Shown one piece after another: positions 26,856-34,271 of a stretch of DNA of 64,000 bases (positions are counted from its first letter, which is position 1; each line of letters opens with the position of its first letter). The stretch comes from Nodosilinea sp. PGN35 (GTDB lineage: Bacteria > Cyanobacteriota > Cyanobacteriia > Phormidesmidales > Phormidesmidaceae). Under the pieces are notes generated by a model. It worked only from the letters and a program-made list of their open reading frames with translations. It was not told the origin of the DNA and did not search any database. The stretch lies in the NCBI RefSeq assembly GCF_029109325.1, contig NZ_JAQKQJ010000006.1:124001-188000 (forward strand). Direction: 5' to 3'. Made by a program: the position numbers and the translations under genes.

Positions 26856-27341
26856 ATGAACACAGCACATCCAGATATCGTGGTCGTCGGCCCTGATGGG
26901 GAGTACCTGATGATCGTCGAGGTCAAGCTCGGCGACAGTAGCTCTCGACGACAAGAAGCTTTTAGGCAAATGAAGCACCTGATGGCTTCTATGGGCTGTT
27001 CTGTGGGCCTAGTTGTACTGGGTGAGTATGTTTTTCTTCTCCGTGATTCTTTAGAAAAGTCACACGGTGAATCGATTGATGTGGTTGGTGAAGCGAAGCT
27101 TCCAGATTCTCTACTGCCCTCAGCCGATGAGTCTTGGGGAGGTGTTCGCAGTCTTGAGTTTGAGGCGCGGGTTCAACAGTGGCTTGAAAAGCTAAAGCAC
27201 ACTGCTAATTCAGACGTGTTGCCAGATGATTTAGGAGAGCTTTTGGGAGAGCCAATCCTAAGTCTCATCCGAATTGGTGAAGTTAGAGCTGCTGGCCCCA
27301 GGTGGAGTAGACTTGCCAGTAAAATGGCTGTCAATGTATAG
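26856..27341 (+). CDS. PD-(D/E)XK nuclease-like protein, function unknown
   Basis: A 161-residue protein starting MNTAHPDIVVVGPDGEY, then LMIVEVKLGDSS. The spacing of D7 (in HPDIVVV) and E22-x-K24 (VEVKLG) resembles the catalytic core of PD-(D/E)XK nucleases, with the next strand hydrophobic (CSVGLVVLGEYVFLL). The C-terminal half is helical and acidic. The core is shorter than in restriction enzymes, so it may be a degenerate or specialised member. The start at 26856 has no strong ribosome site. Confidence 0.5.
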   Translation: MNTAHPDIVVVGPDGEYLMIVEVKLGDSSSRRQEAFRQMKHLMASMGCSVGLVVLGEYVFLLRDSLEKSHGESIDVVGEAKLPDSLLPSADESWGGVRSLEFEARVQQWLEKLKHTANSDVLPDDLGELLGEPILSLIRIGEVRAAGPRWSRLASKMAVNV

Positions 27342-27652
27342 GTTGGACGGCATGACAGCAAAACTAAATACAGCAACTACATAATAATAAATGTCCACTA
27401 CGTTTCACTCAACCCACTTCTGCGATTGACTTCTTAATGGCATGAATCAGCGCTTGTCGATGTCTTTACATCCAACCTGAGTAACTTCGGTCAATTTGCT
27501 GTACTCGAATCACTGGATTGCTTGTGTGGAAGTACTTTATGACAACCTCTCAATGTGCTTGAGTTGAGGGATCAAACAAGTCATAATACTAGTGTCCGGG
27601 ATCTAGCCTTGAGGATCAAGGCCAAACCACCCTATAGTTGGGGATTTGAAGG
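27342..27652. other. AT-rich spacer in the accessory stretch
   Basis: 311 bases without a gene I can support. A short perfect hairpin, GCCTTGA (27606-27612) with TCAAGGC (27616-27622), stands ahead of the next gene; it is not followed by T, so it is not a terminator on either strand. The region's base composition is clearly more AT-rich than the amine oxidase cluster before it. Confidence 0.5.
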
Positions 27653-27955
27653 ATGGCTACGCTAACTAGAAGAGCTAAGAGTAAATCAGCTAGAGGACTA
27701 GCTCTTTCCAGCTCACTGAAGGGGCGTGAACCTGAAGCCATTAATACCGAGGCTTTGAGAGGTATCATCTCTTACCTTAGCTACTTATATTCCGAAGGCG
27801 AAATTAGCGATAAAGCCTACAAAGCTCTTGTTTCGCAAGTATTATCTACTTTTGTCGAGAACTCGATCCGGTTTAAGATTGAACGGATTCTAGATAAGCT
27901 TGATCAAGAGCTTGAAAAAGCTGAAGAAGTGCTTTTGGATGATATTTTAGTTTAA
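27653..27955 (+). CDS. Hypothetical helical protein
   Basis: A 100-residue protein with a basic N-terminus (RRAKSKSARG) and then long predicted helices (YLSYLYSEGEISDKAYKALV; ILDKLDQELEKAEEVLL). AT-rich codons differ from the housekeeping genes. It is followed 33 bases later by the next small gene on the same strand, so the two may be co-transcribed. I do not recognise a family. Confidence 0.55.
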   Translation: MATLTRRAKSKSARGLALSSSLKGREPEAINTEALRGIISYLSYLYSEGEISDKAYKALVSQVLSTFVENSIRFKIERILDKLDQELEKAEEVLLDDILV

Positions 27956-27988
27956 ATTTTGCTTGAAGAATGAAGAAAGGCTATTTAC

Positions 27989-28471
27989 ATGGGAAATGAT
28001 GACTTCTCAGAAAAGCAGATTGCTCCAAGTTCTGCTAGGTCTGAGGAAGAAGCCAAGTCAAAATTAGATGAGCAAGAAGAAGACAGTAGAGAGGCTATAC
28101 CAGCTGAAGTAGCCGAAGCTCTTGAAGAACTACCTCCCGAGCAAAGACGGATGGTATCTTCTATGTTTCTCTCAATGAGCCGCATGTCGTCTTCACGATC
28201 TTCAGCTCTTGACAAGAAAATCACTCCAGAGCATATATCTCAAACGATTAACAATCTTGAAAAAGAGAATGAGCGAGATTTCAAGAGAAGCCAGTCTGGT
28301 GAAACGACTAAAAGACTTGGTATGGGAGCAATCCTTGTTTTGGTTCTAATGGTTTTTGGTTATGCAGGTTTAACTAATGATAAAGACCTCGCAGAAAAGG
28401 TCATCATTGCAGGCATTTCAGGACTTGGTGGTTTTGGTGCTGGTGTTGCAGTAAACAGAAAAGAGCCTTAG
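27989..28471 (+). CDS. Small two-helix membrane protein (DUF2335-like topology)
   Basis: A 160-residue protein: a charged acidic N-terminal half (SARSEEEAKSKLDEQEEDSR), a basic linker (RSQSGETTKRLG), and two membrane helices (about 107-126 and 136-154) with a glycine-rich second helix (GISGLGGFGAGVAV). The order, helical linker then two tight helices, is like DUF2335-type membrane proteins, but the match is by topology only. It pairs with the preceding 100-residue gene. Confidence 0.5.
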   Translation: MGNDDFSEKQIAPSSARSEEEAKSKLDEQEEDSREAIPAEVAEALEELPPEQRRMVSSMFLSMSRMSSSRSSALDKKITPEHISQTINNLEKENERDFKRSQSGETTKRLGMGAILVLVLMVFGYAGLTNDKDLAEKVIIAGISGLGGFGAGVAVNRKEP

Positions 28472-28683
28472 CGAACGAGCAAACTTACAGAAGAGATTAG
28501 TAATCTAACTCATTAGTAGAGAAAAATTTTCTACATAAATTTCTGCCAGATGATCTTAGGGCTAATGCGTAAGTTCGGTGGCGCGATCGCAGAACCCAGC
28601 ACAAACAACTCTGCCTTGCTACAGCTGTTCAGGTTAGGTAAAACGTAGTGGAACTAACCTACCCTGCTTTCACATATTACTTT

Positions 28684-29718
28684 TTATAATTTTTGAGAGT
28701 CAAATTCAACCAAAATCGCCGCTTCATCTAGACCACGGATTACATTGTCAACAATCAGGCCGCGACGGACTCTATTAATTCGGTCATTCGACGCCTGAAT
28801 AGCTGCCTTGTAGTAAATCCCATGAATAGTTTTCTCGCTTAGGCTAGATTCTTCTACTTTCTGGTAAAAATCCTCGAGAGATTCTACCGTTTCATTTGGT
28901 TGCAAGTTTAATTTACTCAGATGAAGTGCACGATCTATTTCAGAAAACAATGTGAACAAATCTGCCTTCTTCCAAACCCTTGACTTAGGCGGGAATCCAC
29001 ATTCCTCAATGAAATCTATAGTATCCGTTATTCTGGCACTAATTACATCTGCCACAGGAAAATCATCATTATATCGACTTAGTAGCTCTTCAAAGGCGTC
29101 ATCTCTGTTGAAGTATCCTTGGAGCATCGTTGCAACGATAGAGAGAGCAAATCTGAGGTCACCCATTCTTTTGTAGTCAAGGGCATTAAAAACTTTATGT
29201 TGCTCAAAAAAACTGGATTGAGCAAAATCCTCACAGAAAGACTTCAGCTTTCCGGCATATACCGCATTGTTGACCTCGATATCCAAAAGTGAGTATTTGG
29301 TTGCATTAAGCCTTCTGAAAACTTCAATAATTTCATCCCTCGAAAGCGATCCGAGATCGCGAACGGCTACATCATATTGCAGGAATGCTCTCTTGCCATC
29401 TTGATCGAGTTCTTTGTAGCCTTTTATAGTGGTGAGCCTAAGATCGGGATCACCATCAAAATATTGAATAAGGGTACTGACTCGTTGGAGACCATCAACT
29501 AAGAGTTGTGTTCCCTCACCTGTTTCGAGGTCTACATCTCCATCAGCAAAGTAAATTTCTGGAAACGGATAGCCACGCAAAACAGTGTCAAGAAAATGAT
29601 TTTTGTCGTCTCTCGACCAAACAAGTCTTCGTTGAAATTCGGGACGAGGAATAAGCTTGCCTTCCTTCACTAAAGATATTAATTCTCTTACTTTTTTATT
29701 GGTTGGCGCTGTTTTCAT
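28684..29718 (-). CDS. Stand-alone DUF262 (ParB/Srx-like) protein
   Basis: A 344-residue protein with the DUF262 core at its N-terminus: RPEFQRRLVWSRDDKNHFLD, then FADGD and DGLQRVSTLIQYF (usually DGQQR; the first Q is L here). DUF262 domains are found in GmrSD-type modification-dependent restriction systems, where they act with a HNH domain, but no HNH (DUF1524) domain follows here: the rest is helical (RFALSIVATMLQGYFNR). The start codon overlaps the stop region of the nucleotidyltransferase gene by four bases (ATGA at 29715-29718), so the two are translated together. AT-rich and likely acquired. A defence role is inferred. Confidence 0.75.
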   Translation of the reverse strand: MKTAPTNKKVRELISLVKEGKLIPRPEFQRRLVWSRDDKNHFLDTVLRGYPFPEIYFADGDVDLETGEGTQLLVDGLQRVSTLIQYFDGDPDLRLTTIKGYKELDQDGKRAFLQYDVAVRDLGSLSRDEIIEVFRRLNATKYSLLDIEVNNAVYAGKLKSFCEDFAQSSFFEQHKVFNALDYKRMGDLRFALSIVATMLQGYFNRDDAFEELLSRYNDDFPVADVISARITDTIDFIEECGFPPKSRVWKKADLFTLFSEIDRALHLSKLNLQPNETVESLEDFYQKVEESSLSEKTIHGIYYKAAIQASNDRINRVRRGLIVDNVIRGLDEAAILVEFDSQKL

Positions 29719-30314
29719 GATGACTCCAAAATTGCTTTACACCGTGCTATACCACGCGCTTGATATTTTATGAGAAATTCAAGATCTCGATATAATGCTC
29801 CACTAAGTTTTCTTCTGTCGAAATGCGTAGAAGCGGTAAGTCCTCGAATGGAATCTTGCCAAGTATCGTACGTCCTTAATCGAGCTTCTCGAGGAACATG
29901 ATCTGGCCTAATCCATCCATAAACAAGATAGTCACCTAGCTTGTGCATGCGATGTGGCATCCATGGCTTTCCAATTGCATAAGCAGCCAATTCATCCCAG
30001 ATCACATCAAAAAGAAGGGGTGAGATAAAGGCTATATCTATGTCTGAATTGCCATCAAATGGACGAAATGCAGGCAGACTAGCTTGTTCTTTACGCCTTT
30101 TCTCAAACAAGCCAAACCCTAGCTTTGCAGATCCAACTATTGCAATTTCATGAAATCCTATGCCGATTCCGGTAGCTTTTGATACAGTGTCTTGTATAAT
30201 TCTGATTTGTTTTTCGGTGATATAAGTGCTTTCAGCTTGAACAATATATTTCTCAACGAAATCCCGCGGCTCTTGAGTCAAAATTTCCGATTTTAGCTGG
30301 CCTATTTCCATCAT
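29715..30314 (-). CDS. Nucleotidyltransferase-like protein, partner of DUF262 gene
   Basis: A 199-residue protein with a pol-beta-type nucleotidyltransferase signature: GSAKLGFGL (residues 62-70) and, after about 25 residues, DGNSDIDIAFIS with the two metal-binding aspartates. The GS-to-DxD spacing is longer than in simple MNT toxins and resembles the wider GS...SDIDI arrangement. The C-terminus is helical (KLSGALYRDLEFLIKY). The start has only a weak ribosome site. First gene of a two-gene unit with the DUF262 gene. Nucleotide substrate and target are unknown; the assignment rests on motif pattern. Confidence 0.6.
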   Translation of the reverse strand: MMEIGQLKSEILTQEPRDFVEKYIVQAESTYITEKQIRIIQDTVSKATGIGIGFHEIAIVGSAKLGFGLFEKRRKEQASLPAFRPFDGNSDIDIAFISPLLFDVIWDELAAYAIGKPWMPHRMHKLGDYLVYGWIRPDHVPREARLRTYDTWQDSIRGLTASTHFDRRKLSGALYRDLEFLIKYQARGIARCKAILESS

Positions 30315-30439
30315 TCTTTAAATGCCAATCAAAATGGCGAGTAGCTTTCTACGCTTGTACACCTGAATATCCTTCAGGAATAGCTGGGTCAGAAACTCAT
30401 CGTTAATATTAGCCAATATAGATTATGTTCTCAAAATCT

Positions 30440-30701
30440 TCTCCACGGTTGACGCCGAGTGTCTGTACCACTATGCTCATACACTAAGCCGTTCATCCCG
30501 AGCGGTCACCATACAGAACTCGAAAACTTTGGCGCTATCCGTTGGTGGTGACACACCAACGGAAAGCTAACCCCGCAAGTCTACGGCGCAGATTGCGAGG
30601 CTAAGGTCAATGGTACCCTAGCCCCCTCAGTTTGCATTTCAAGCGTGGGCGCTAGGGTTTTCGCGTTCTGTCTTCCTACACCACAACCGGAGACAGAACC
30701 G
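30440..30701 (+). promoter_or_regulatory. Structured leader with several stem-loops ahead of a small gene
   Basis: Four stems are readable. TCCGTTGGT at 30538-30546 pairs with 30555-30563; CGCAA at 30574-30578 pairs with 30593-30597; ACCCTAGC at 30615-30622 pairs with 30651-30658, which is followed by TTTT; and GTTCTGTCT at 30665-30673 pairs with AGACAGAAC at 30691-30699. The last stem ends two bases before the ATG of the small gene at 30702 and overlaps its GGAGA ribosome site. This looks like a regulatory 5' leader (translation control or attenuation). The remaining part, 30315-30439, shows nothing clear. I recognise no named riboswitch. Confidence 0.5.
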
Positions 30702-30980
30702 ATGTTTGAATACCTCGAACCCGACGCCAGTGGCGCGTCGAACCAGCCCCCTGCCCAGCCCTCCCGGCCCCATCCCCGCCCAGAGAAACTGCGCCACTTG
30801 CTCTACGGCAGCCTGGCAGGCATAGAGCGCACCATCAAAATCCTCCACGCCTACGGTTACGCCGATCCCAACGACTGGAGCGACCCCATCCCCGTGCCCC
30901 CCAGCGCAGACCAGACCGCAGCATCTAGCGGAGCCTCGCCCTGGATGGTCATTTTGACCAAAACCCTGCTGATTGAGTAA
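30702..30980 (+). CDS. Small cyanobacterial protein of unknown function (paralogue at 58.7 kb)
   Basis: A 92-residue protein: a proline-rich, probably unordered start, then a helical motif (LLYGSLAGIERTIKILHAYGYA) and WSDPIPVPPS. The motif (L/V)xGSxxGI(E/D)RxxxxLHxxGYA recurs in the 82-residue product at 58702-58950 (VIGSAHGVDRIVHELYRLGFA). This small family is cyanobacterial, with no known role. The start at 30702 follows GGAGA inside a hairpin; a longer frame from 30645 would run through the leader. Confidence 0.65.
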   Translation: MFEYLEPDASGASNQPPAQPSRPHPRPEKLRHLLYGSLAGIERTIKILHAYGYADPNDWSDPIPVPPSADQTAASSGASPWMVILTKTLLIE

Positions 30981-31334
30981 GCGCCTTTGCCCCTAGAACC
31001 GGGTTGCCCGGACTGTAGCCCACCTTTGGCCAAAAGCCACGGGTAGCCCGGTTCTGTCCGCCGCTACCAAGCAGAGCCAGTCCAGCAAAGCAAAAATACG
31101 CCTGCTGTTCAAAAAAGCGGAATGGCTGTCTGGGATGTGCTGTCAGGACATTGCCCTAGGGGAATTCAGCCCTATGGGGTGTTGGCAATTGCAGATGCTC
31201 TTTTTAGGCTGAAATAAGCGAGCTGCGGCCAGTTGGCTGATCCAGGCTGTTTGATTGGCAATGGCGTGGGTTGGGCTGGCCGGTAGCGTTGGGGCGATCG
31301 CCCCAACGCTAGGCAAAAGGTTAGGAGATTCAGG
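30981..31334. other. Spacer with inverted repeats ahead of the first L,D-transpeptidase gene
   Basis: Contains an imperfect inverted repeat (arm AGAACCGGG at 30996-31003 against CCCGGTTCT at 31047-31055), which lies behind the preceding gene and may end it, although no T-run follows. It also holds the 26-bp palindrome at 31285-31310. No gene of its own can be supported. Confidence 0.55.
31285..31310. repeat. 26-bp perfect palindrome centred on a HIP1 octamer
   Basis: AGCGTTGGGG at 31285-31294 mirrors CCCCAACGCT at 31301-31310 around CGATCG, so the HIP1 core is extended by perfect arms. It lies 24 bases upstream of the ATG at 31335 and could be an operator or a strong hairpin in the mRNA leader. 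HIP1 sites themselves occur throughout the window. Confidence 0.75.
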
Positions 31335-31889
31335 ATGAGAACGTGGAATCAACTGTTTGGCCTCATGAGCTTTGTGGCGGCGGCGGGGCTAGCGCCCTAC
31401 GCCATTGGGGGTCTGCTTCAAAACCAGCCCTACGCCTCAGCATCCTCTATCTTTACGTCTCCTACGATCTTTGCCGACTCAACTAGAGCCGCTGAAGAAG
31501 TTGTTTGGTTAGAGATTAGCCTCAGCCAGCGCCGAGTTACCCTTTACGAGGGAACCAAGCGCGTTGAGCAATACCCAATCGGTATTGGCAGAGCTGGATG
31601 GGAAACACCTGTCGGTACGTTTCGAGTGCGCCAAATGCAAGAAGATCCTATCTGGATCCATCCCTTCACCGACGAGCGGATTCCAAATAATGACTCACGC
31701 AATCCTCTGGGCACACGGTGGGTTGGTTTTTGGACCGATGGCCATGTTTGGGTAGGCCTGCATGGCACCTCTGCCCCGTCCTCCGTAGGAACCGCAGCCT
31801 CCCACGGCTGCATTCGCATGCACAATGCGGATGTAGAGGCTCTATTTGCCCGCATTGAATTGGGCACCCCGGTCAGAGTTGTGCCCTAG
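31335..31889 (+). CDS. L,D-transpeptidase (YkuD domain)
   Basis: Periplasmic enzyme that makes 3-3 cross-links in peptidoglycan or attaches proteins to it. The 184-residue chain begins with a hydrophobic export signal (about 7-29) and has the YkuD domain from about residue 55: H143 (GLHGTSAP) and the catalytic H157-G-C159 with R161 (SHGCIRM). The GRAGWETPVGTFRV and NPLGTRWVGFW segments are characteristic. SD is AGGAG at 31322. It is closely similar in motif sequence to the second transpeptidase at 33028, pointing to a duplication. Confidence 0.92.
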   Translation: MRTWNQLFGLMSFVAAAGLAPYAIGGLLQNQPYASASSIFTSPTIFADSTRAAEEVVWLEISLSQRRVTLYEGTKRVEQYPIGIGRAGWETPVGTFRVRQMQEDPIWIHPFTDERIPNNDSRNPLGTRWVGFWTDGHVWVGLHGTSAPSSVGTAASHGCIRMHNADVEALFARIELGTPVRVVP

Positions 31890-31942
31890 CCCAGATGATT
31901 TCACCCTCGCCAACCTACTGCGATCGCGGTTGCAGATAAGAG

Positions 31943-31963
31943 AATCCCCCAAAGGGGATTTTT
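31943..31963 (+). terminator. Intrinsic terminator of the first L,D-transpeptidase gene
   Basis: AATCCCC (31943-31949) pairs with GGGGATT (31954-31960), loop of four, then a run ending TTTTT. It is short but lies in the right place, about 55 bases past the stop. Confidence 0.6.
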
Positions 31964-32113
31964 GTCTCCACGGAAATGCCAAACTGCTCAGCCATCCTAC
32001 GGATTGTGCAGGCTGGTTGTGCAGGAGGTACTTTGCCTGACAGGCCGTTTTCAACTTGAGGGGTTAGGCCATTGCTCCGAACCTCATCCCCAGAAGAATT
32101 GATGTACACACAA

Positions 32114-32160
32114 ATTCAGCGCTGCGGCGGGAGAATGTCACCCCGATCGCAGCGCTGAAT
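32114..32160 (-). terminator. Hairpin after the Pro/Gly/Gln-repeat gene
   Basis: ATTCAGCGCTGCG (32114-32126) and its exact complement (32148-32160) with a 21-base loop. On the minus strand the stem is followed by TTTG, consistent with a modest terminator about 80 bases past the repeat gene's stop. Confidence 0.5.
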
Positions 32161-32242
32161 ACGCATCTACGTAAACGACAAAATTTTACTTTTGTCGTTC
32201 CCTAAGACTTAGCTACCGTAGAAGCTAAGCACACTACCTCAA

Positions 32243-32791
32243 CTACCACAGAGCACGGACGCCATTGTCGCCATTGTCGTCAAATTGAGCGTCGTCAAAC
32301 TGATCGTCTTGCTGCTGCTGAGTGGTACCGGGCTGCTGCTGACCCGCACCAGGGGTACCGGGCTGCTGCTGAATGGTGCCGGGCTGCTGCTGACCCGCAC
32401 CAGGGGTGCCAGGCTGCTGCTGAGTAGTGCCGGGCTGCTGCTGACCCGTACCAGGGGTACCGGGCTGCTGCTGCTGAGTGGTACCGGGCTGCTGCTGCTG
32501 AGTGGTGCCGGGCTGCTGCTGACCTGTACCAGGGGTACCGGGCTGCTGCTGCTGAGTGGTGCCGGGCTGCTGCTGACCTGTACCGGGGGTACCGGGCTGC
32601 TGCTGCTGAGTGGTGCCGGGCTGCTGCTGACCTGTACCGGGGGTACCGGGCTGCTGCTGGGTTGTTGTACCAGGGGACTGTTCACCGCCGCCAACTTGAG
32701 CCGTAACACTGGGCATGCCCACCAGTACACCTGTGACCAAAGCTCCAGCGGCACCAGTCAAAGCGAGAATAAGGCGATTTTGAGCGTTCAT
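32243..32791 (-). CDS. Secreted Pro-Gly-Thr/Gln repeat protein
   Basis: Starts at the ATG at 32791 with GAGGT nine bases ahead, then a signal-peptide-like segment (LILALTGAAGALVTG) cut near VTAQ. The rest is built of PGTPGTGQQQ and PGTTQQQQ blocks alternating in 17-18-residue units, with six PGTPG(T/A)GQQQ blocks visible, and a C-terminal acidic stretch (DDQFDDAQFDDNG). A low-complexity, probably extended extracellular or cell-wall protein. The repeat DNA may change in copy number by slippage. A competing frame on the same strand (32239-32754) has no such start and is rejected. Confidence 0.72.
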   Translation of the reverse strand: MNAQNRLILALTGAAGALVTGVLVGMPSVTAQVGGGEQSPGTTTQQQPGTPGTGQQQPGTTQQQQPGTPGTGQQQPGTTQQQQPGTPGTGQQQPGTTQQQQPGTTQQQQPGTPGTGQQQPGTTQQQPGTPGAGQQQPGTIQQQPGTPGAGQQQPGTTQQQQDDQFDDAQFDDNGDNGVRALW

Positions 32792-33027
32792 AAGATACCT
32801 CGTGCAATTGATTTCAACTGAGCTCAATTAAGAACTCTGGTTAAAAGCTTAAGGAGGCTCATCCTCGACCTTATCTGTCAATGGTTTGGCATTGTTTTTG
32901 GGCTGTCTGGTTAGATTAGTAAAATCAACTCATAGTCACAGGAAAAAAGTAAGCCTTAGAAACTCGGGTGGGCAGCACTCCAAGGCCGCCCACCCCCTGA
33001 GCGCGCAGAGCTTTAGGCGGCGGTGCT

Positions 33028-33678
33028 TTAATGCCTTACGGTAACGGCAGTACCTAGCCTGACCTGCTGATATAGCGCTTCAAGATCGGCTCTGTGCATG
33101 TGGAGACAGCCGTGGGATGAATTTCTGCCCACCGTTGCAGGGTTGCGAGTGCCGTGGAACCCAATCCAGTTGTTGCCGTCTGTCCAGAAACCAATCCACC
33201 GCGTGCCCAGGGGATTACGGGCATCGCCGCCGGGAATTCGTTGTCCATTGAATGGACTGATCCAGGTGGGGTGCTCGCGCATCTGCCGCACTTGAAATGT
33301 GCCGACTGGAGTTTCCCAGCCGGCCCGGCCCACCCCAACGGGATAGCGATTGGTAACAGTTTCACCCTGGTACACTAGAACTTCACGTCGCCGTAGATGA
33401 ATTTCTAAGCGCACATCTTCTGCCGCTGGGGCCAGCGCCAGAGTTGAGTCGGTCGCAGGAGTGACCGCATCGGCCTGGGCAGAGAGCGCTTGACTGCTTT
33501 CGCTCAGCAACACCGCTGTCTGAGGCAGCGGGTTAGAAAATTGGCCTGTCGCCTCTGGTTCAGAGACAGGGCTCCTGGTGGCATTGGGCCAATAACTAGA
33601 GCGAGCCTGATGGGCCACAGGCACGGTTAAGCTCAGCACCAAAGCTAGCCCGGTGAGATTGATGAGGCGGTTTAGCAT
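33028..33678 (-). CDS. L,D-transpeptidase (YkuD domain), second paralogue
   Basis: Second YkuD enzyme, 216 residues from the ATG at 33678. A signal helix (8-22) is followed by a variable linker rich in S, T, A and P, then the domain from about residue 88: H175 (GFHGTRNP) and S188-H-G-C191 (catalytic C191), but L192-H193 replace the usual IR pair (SHGCLHMH). Shares GRAGWETPVGTF and NPLGTRW with the first paralogue at 31335. The frame extends to 33831, but that part is not transpeptidase-like. Expected role: 3-3 cross-linking of peptidoglycan. Confidence 0.9.
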   Translation of the reverse strand: MLNRLINLTGLALVLSLTVPVAHQARSSYWPNATRSPVSEPEATGQFSNPLPQTAVLLSESSQALSAQADAVTPATDSTLALAPAAEDVRLEIHLRRREVLVYQGETVTNRYPVGVGRAGWETPVGTFQVRQMREHPTWISPFNGQRIPGGDARNPLGTRWIGFWTDGNNWIGFHGTRNPATVGRNSSHGCLHMHRADLEALYQQVRLGTAVTVRH

Positions 33679-34254
33679 AGGGAATCTAAGTCGCGATCGC
33701 GCAAAAAGCAGGGGTGACAAAATGTTGCAAGTCTTACACAAAACTGAAAACAGATAGTATCTAGTCAGTGCGTCAACAAGCAGAACAAGCCGGTAACGTC
33801 CAGTCTTCGCTGGCGACGATTGAGCATTCACAAAATCGCGAGAATTACCTCTTGCCCAAGGCAGATTTTACCCAAAATGTCAGGCGCAGATAACATTAAA
33901 GTGATTTTCCGCTGGCAGCAGCTGTAGACAGCCATCCTGAGCGCCCAGGGTGACAGTAACTAAATTCGTTTTTCGCCTGACCTAACCATGACCAGACGCC
34001 ATCGCCGCCGCCTGGGGATGAATGGCTGAAATAGTTCCAAAGCTCTCAAAATATCGAGATTTCTGAGGGCGATCGCAGCATTTCACCATAAATCACGCCC
34101 AAATTCGCCCCTTTAACGAGCTAAAACTAGAAACGACGGATTTTTACAAAATTTATCTAGGAAGCCATTGATCGGGTCGAGAACGCTGCTCGGCTGGGAA
34201 ATGGCTTTATAGCCATAGTCACGCTGGTTAGGACACCAAAAGATTCCGAAACGT
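33679..34254. other. Spacer between transpeptidase and aat
   Basis: A 576-base region. It must hold the promoter of the minus-strand transpeptidase (33679 onward). Apart from HIP1 octamers I see no gene; the composition is lower in GC than the flanks. At its end a 22-bp perfect palindrome (34250-34271) overlaps the aat stop codon. Confidence 0.5.
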
Positions 34255-34271
34255 TCAAACGTTTGAACGTT
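34250..34271. repeat. 22-bp perfect palindrome across the aat stop codon
   Basis: AACGTTCAAAC (34250-34260) is followed directly by its exact complement (34261-34271). On the minus strand this covers the last codons and TGA of aat, so the hairpin could act as terminator, but T-runs are missing; a protein-binding site is equally possible. A related GACGTTCAAACGTT stretch occurs near 267-280. Confidence 0.6.

Larger units (their letters stand above)
31890..32242. other. Spacer between the transpeptidase and repeat-protein genes
   Basis: Includes a terminator-like hairpin at 31943-31963 (arm AATCCCC, then TTTTT) right after the transpeptidase gene, and a 13-bp perfect inverted repeat at 32114-32126/32148-32160 behind the minus-strand repeat gene. 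No convincing gene is seen; the open frames here are not supported by starts or composition. Confidence 0.55.

Noticed and set aside
30440..30701. A known riboswitch (glutamine or cobalamin type)
   Set aside because: The conserved core elements of those classes are not found; only generic stems are seen.
31915..32109. A 64-codon frame resembling a short regulator (MAEQFGISVE)
   Set aside because: It overlaps a terminator hairpin and no start signal or full motif is present; it may be a remnant at most.
32239..32754. A second reading frame in the repeat gene (Ser/Pro-rich)
   Set aside because: It lacks a ribosome site and signal peptide; the frame from 32791 has both.
32243..32791. A CRISPR array, because of the regular repeats
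   Set aside because: The repeats have no unique spacers, are in frame and encode Pro/Gly/Gln blocks.
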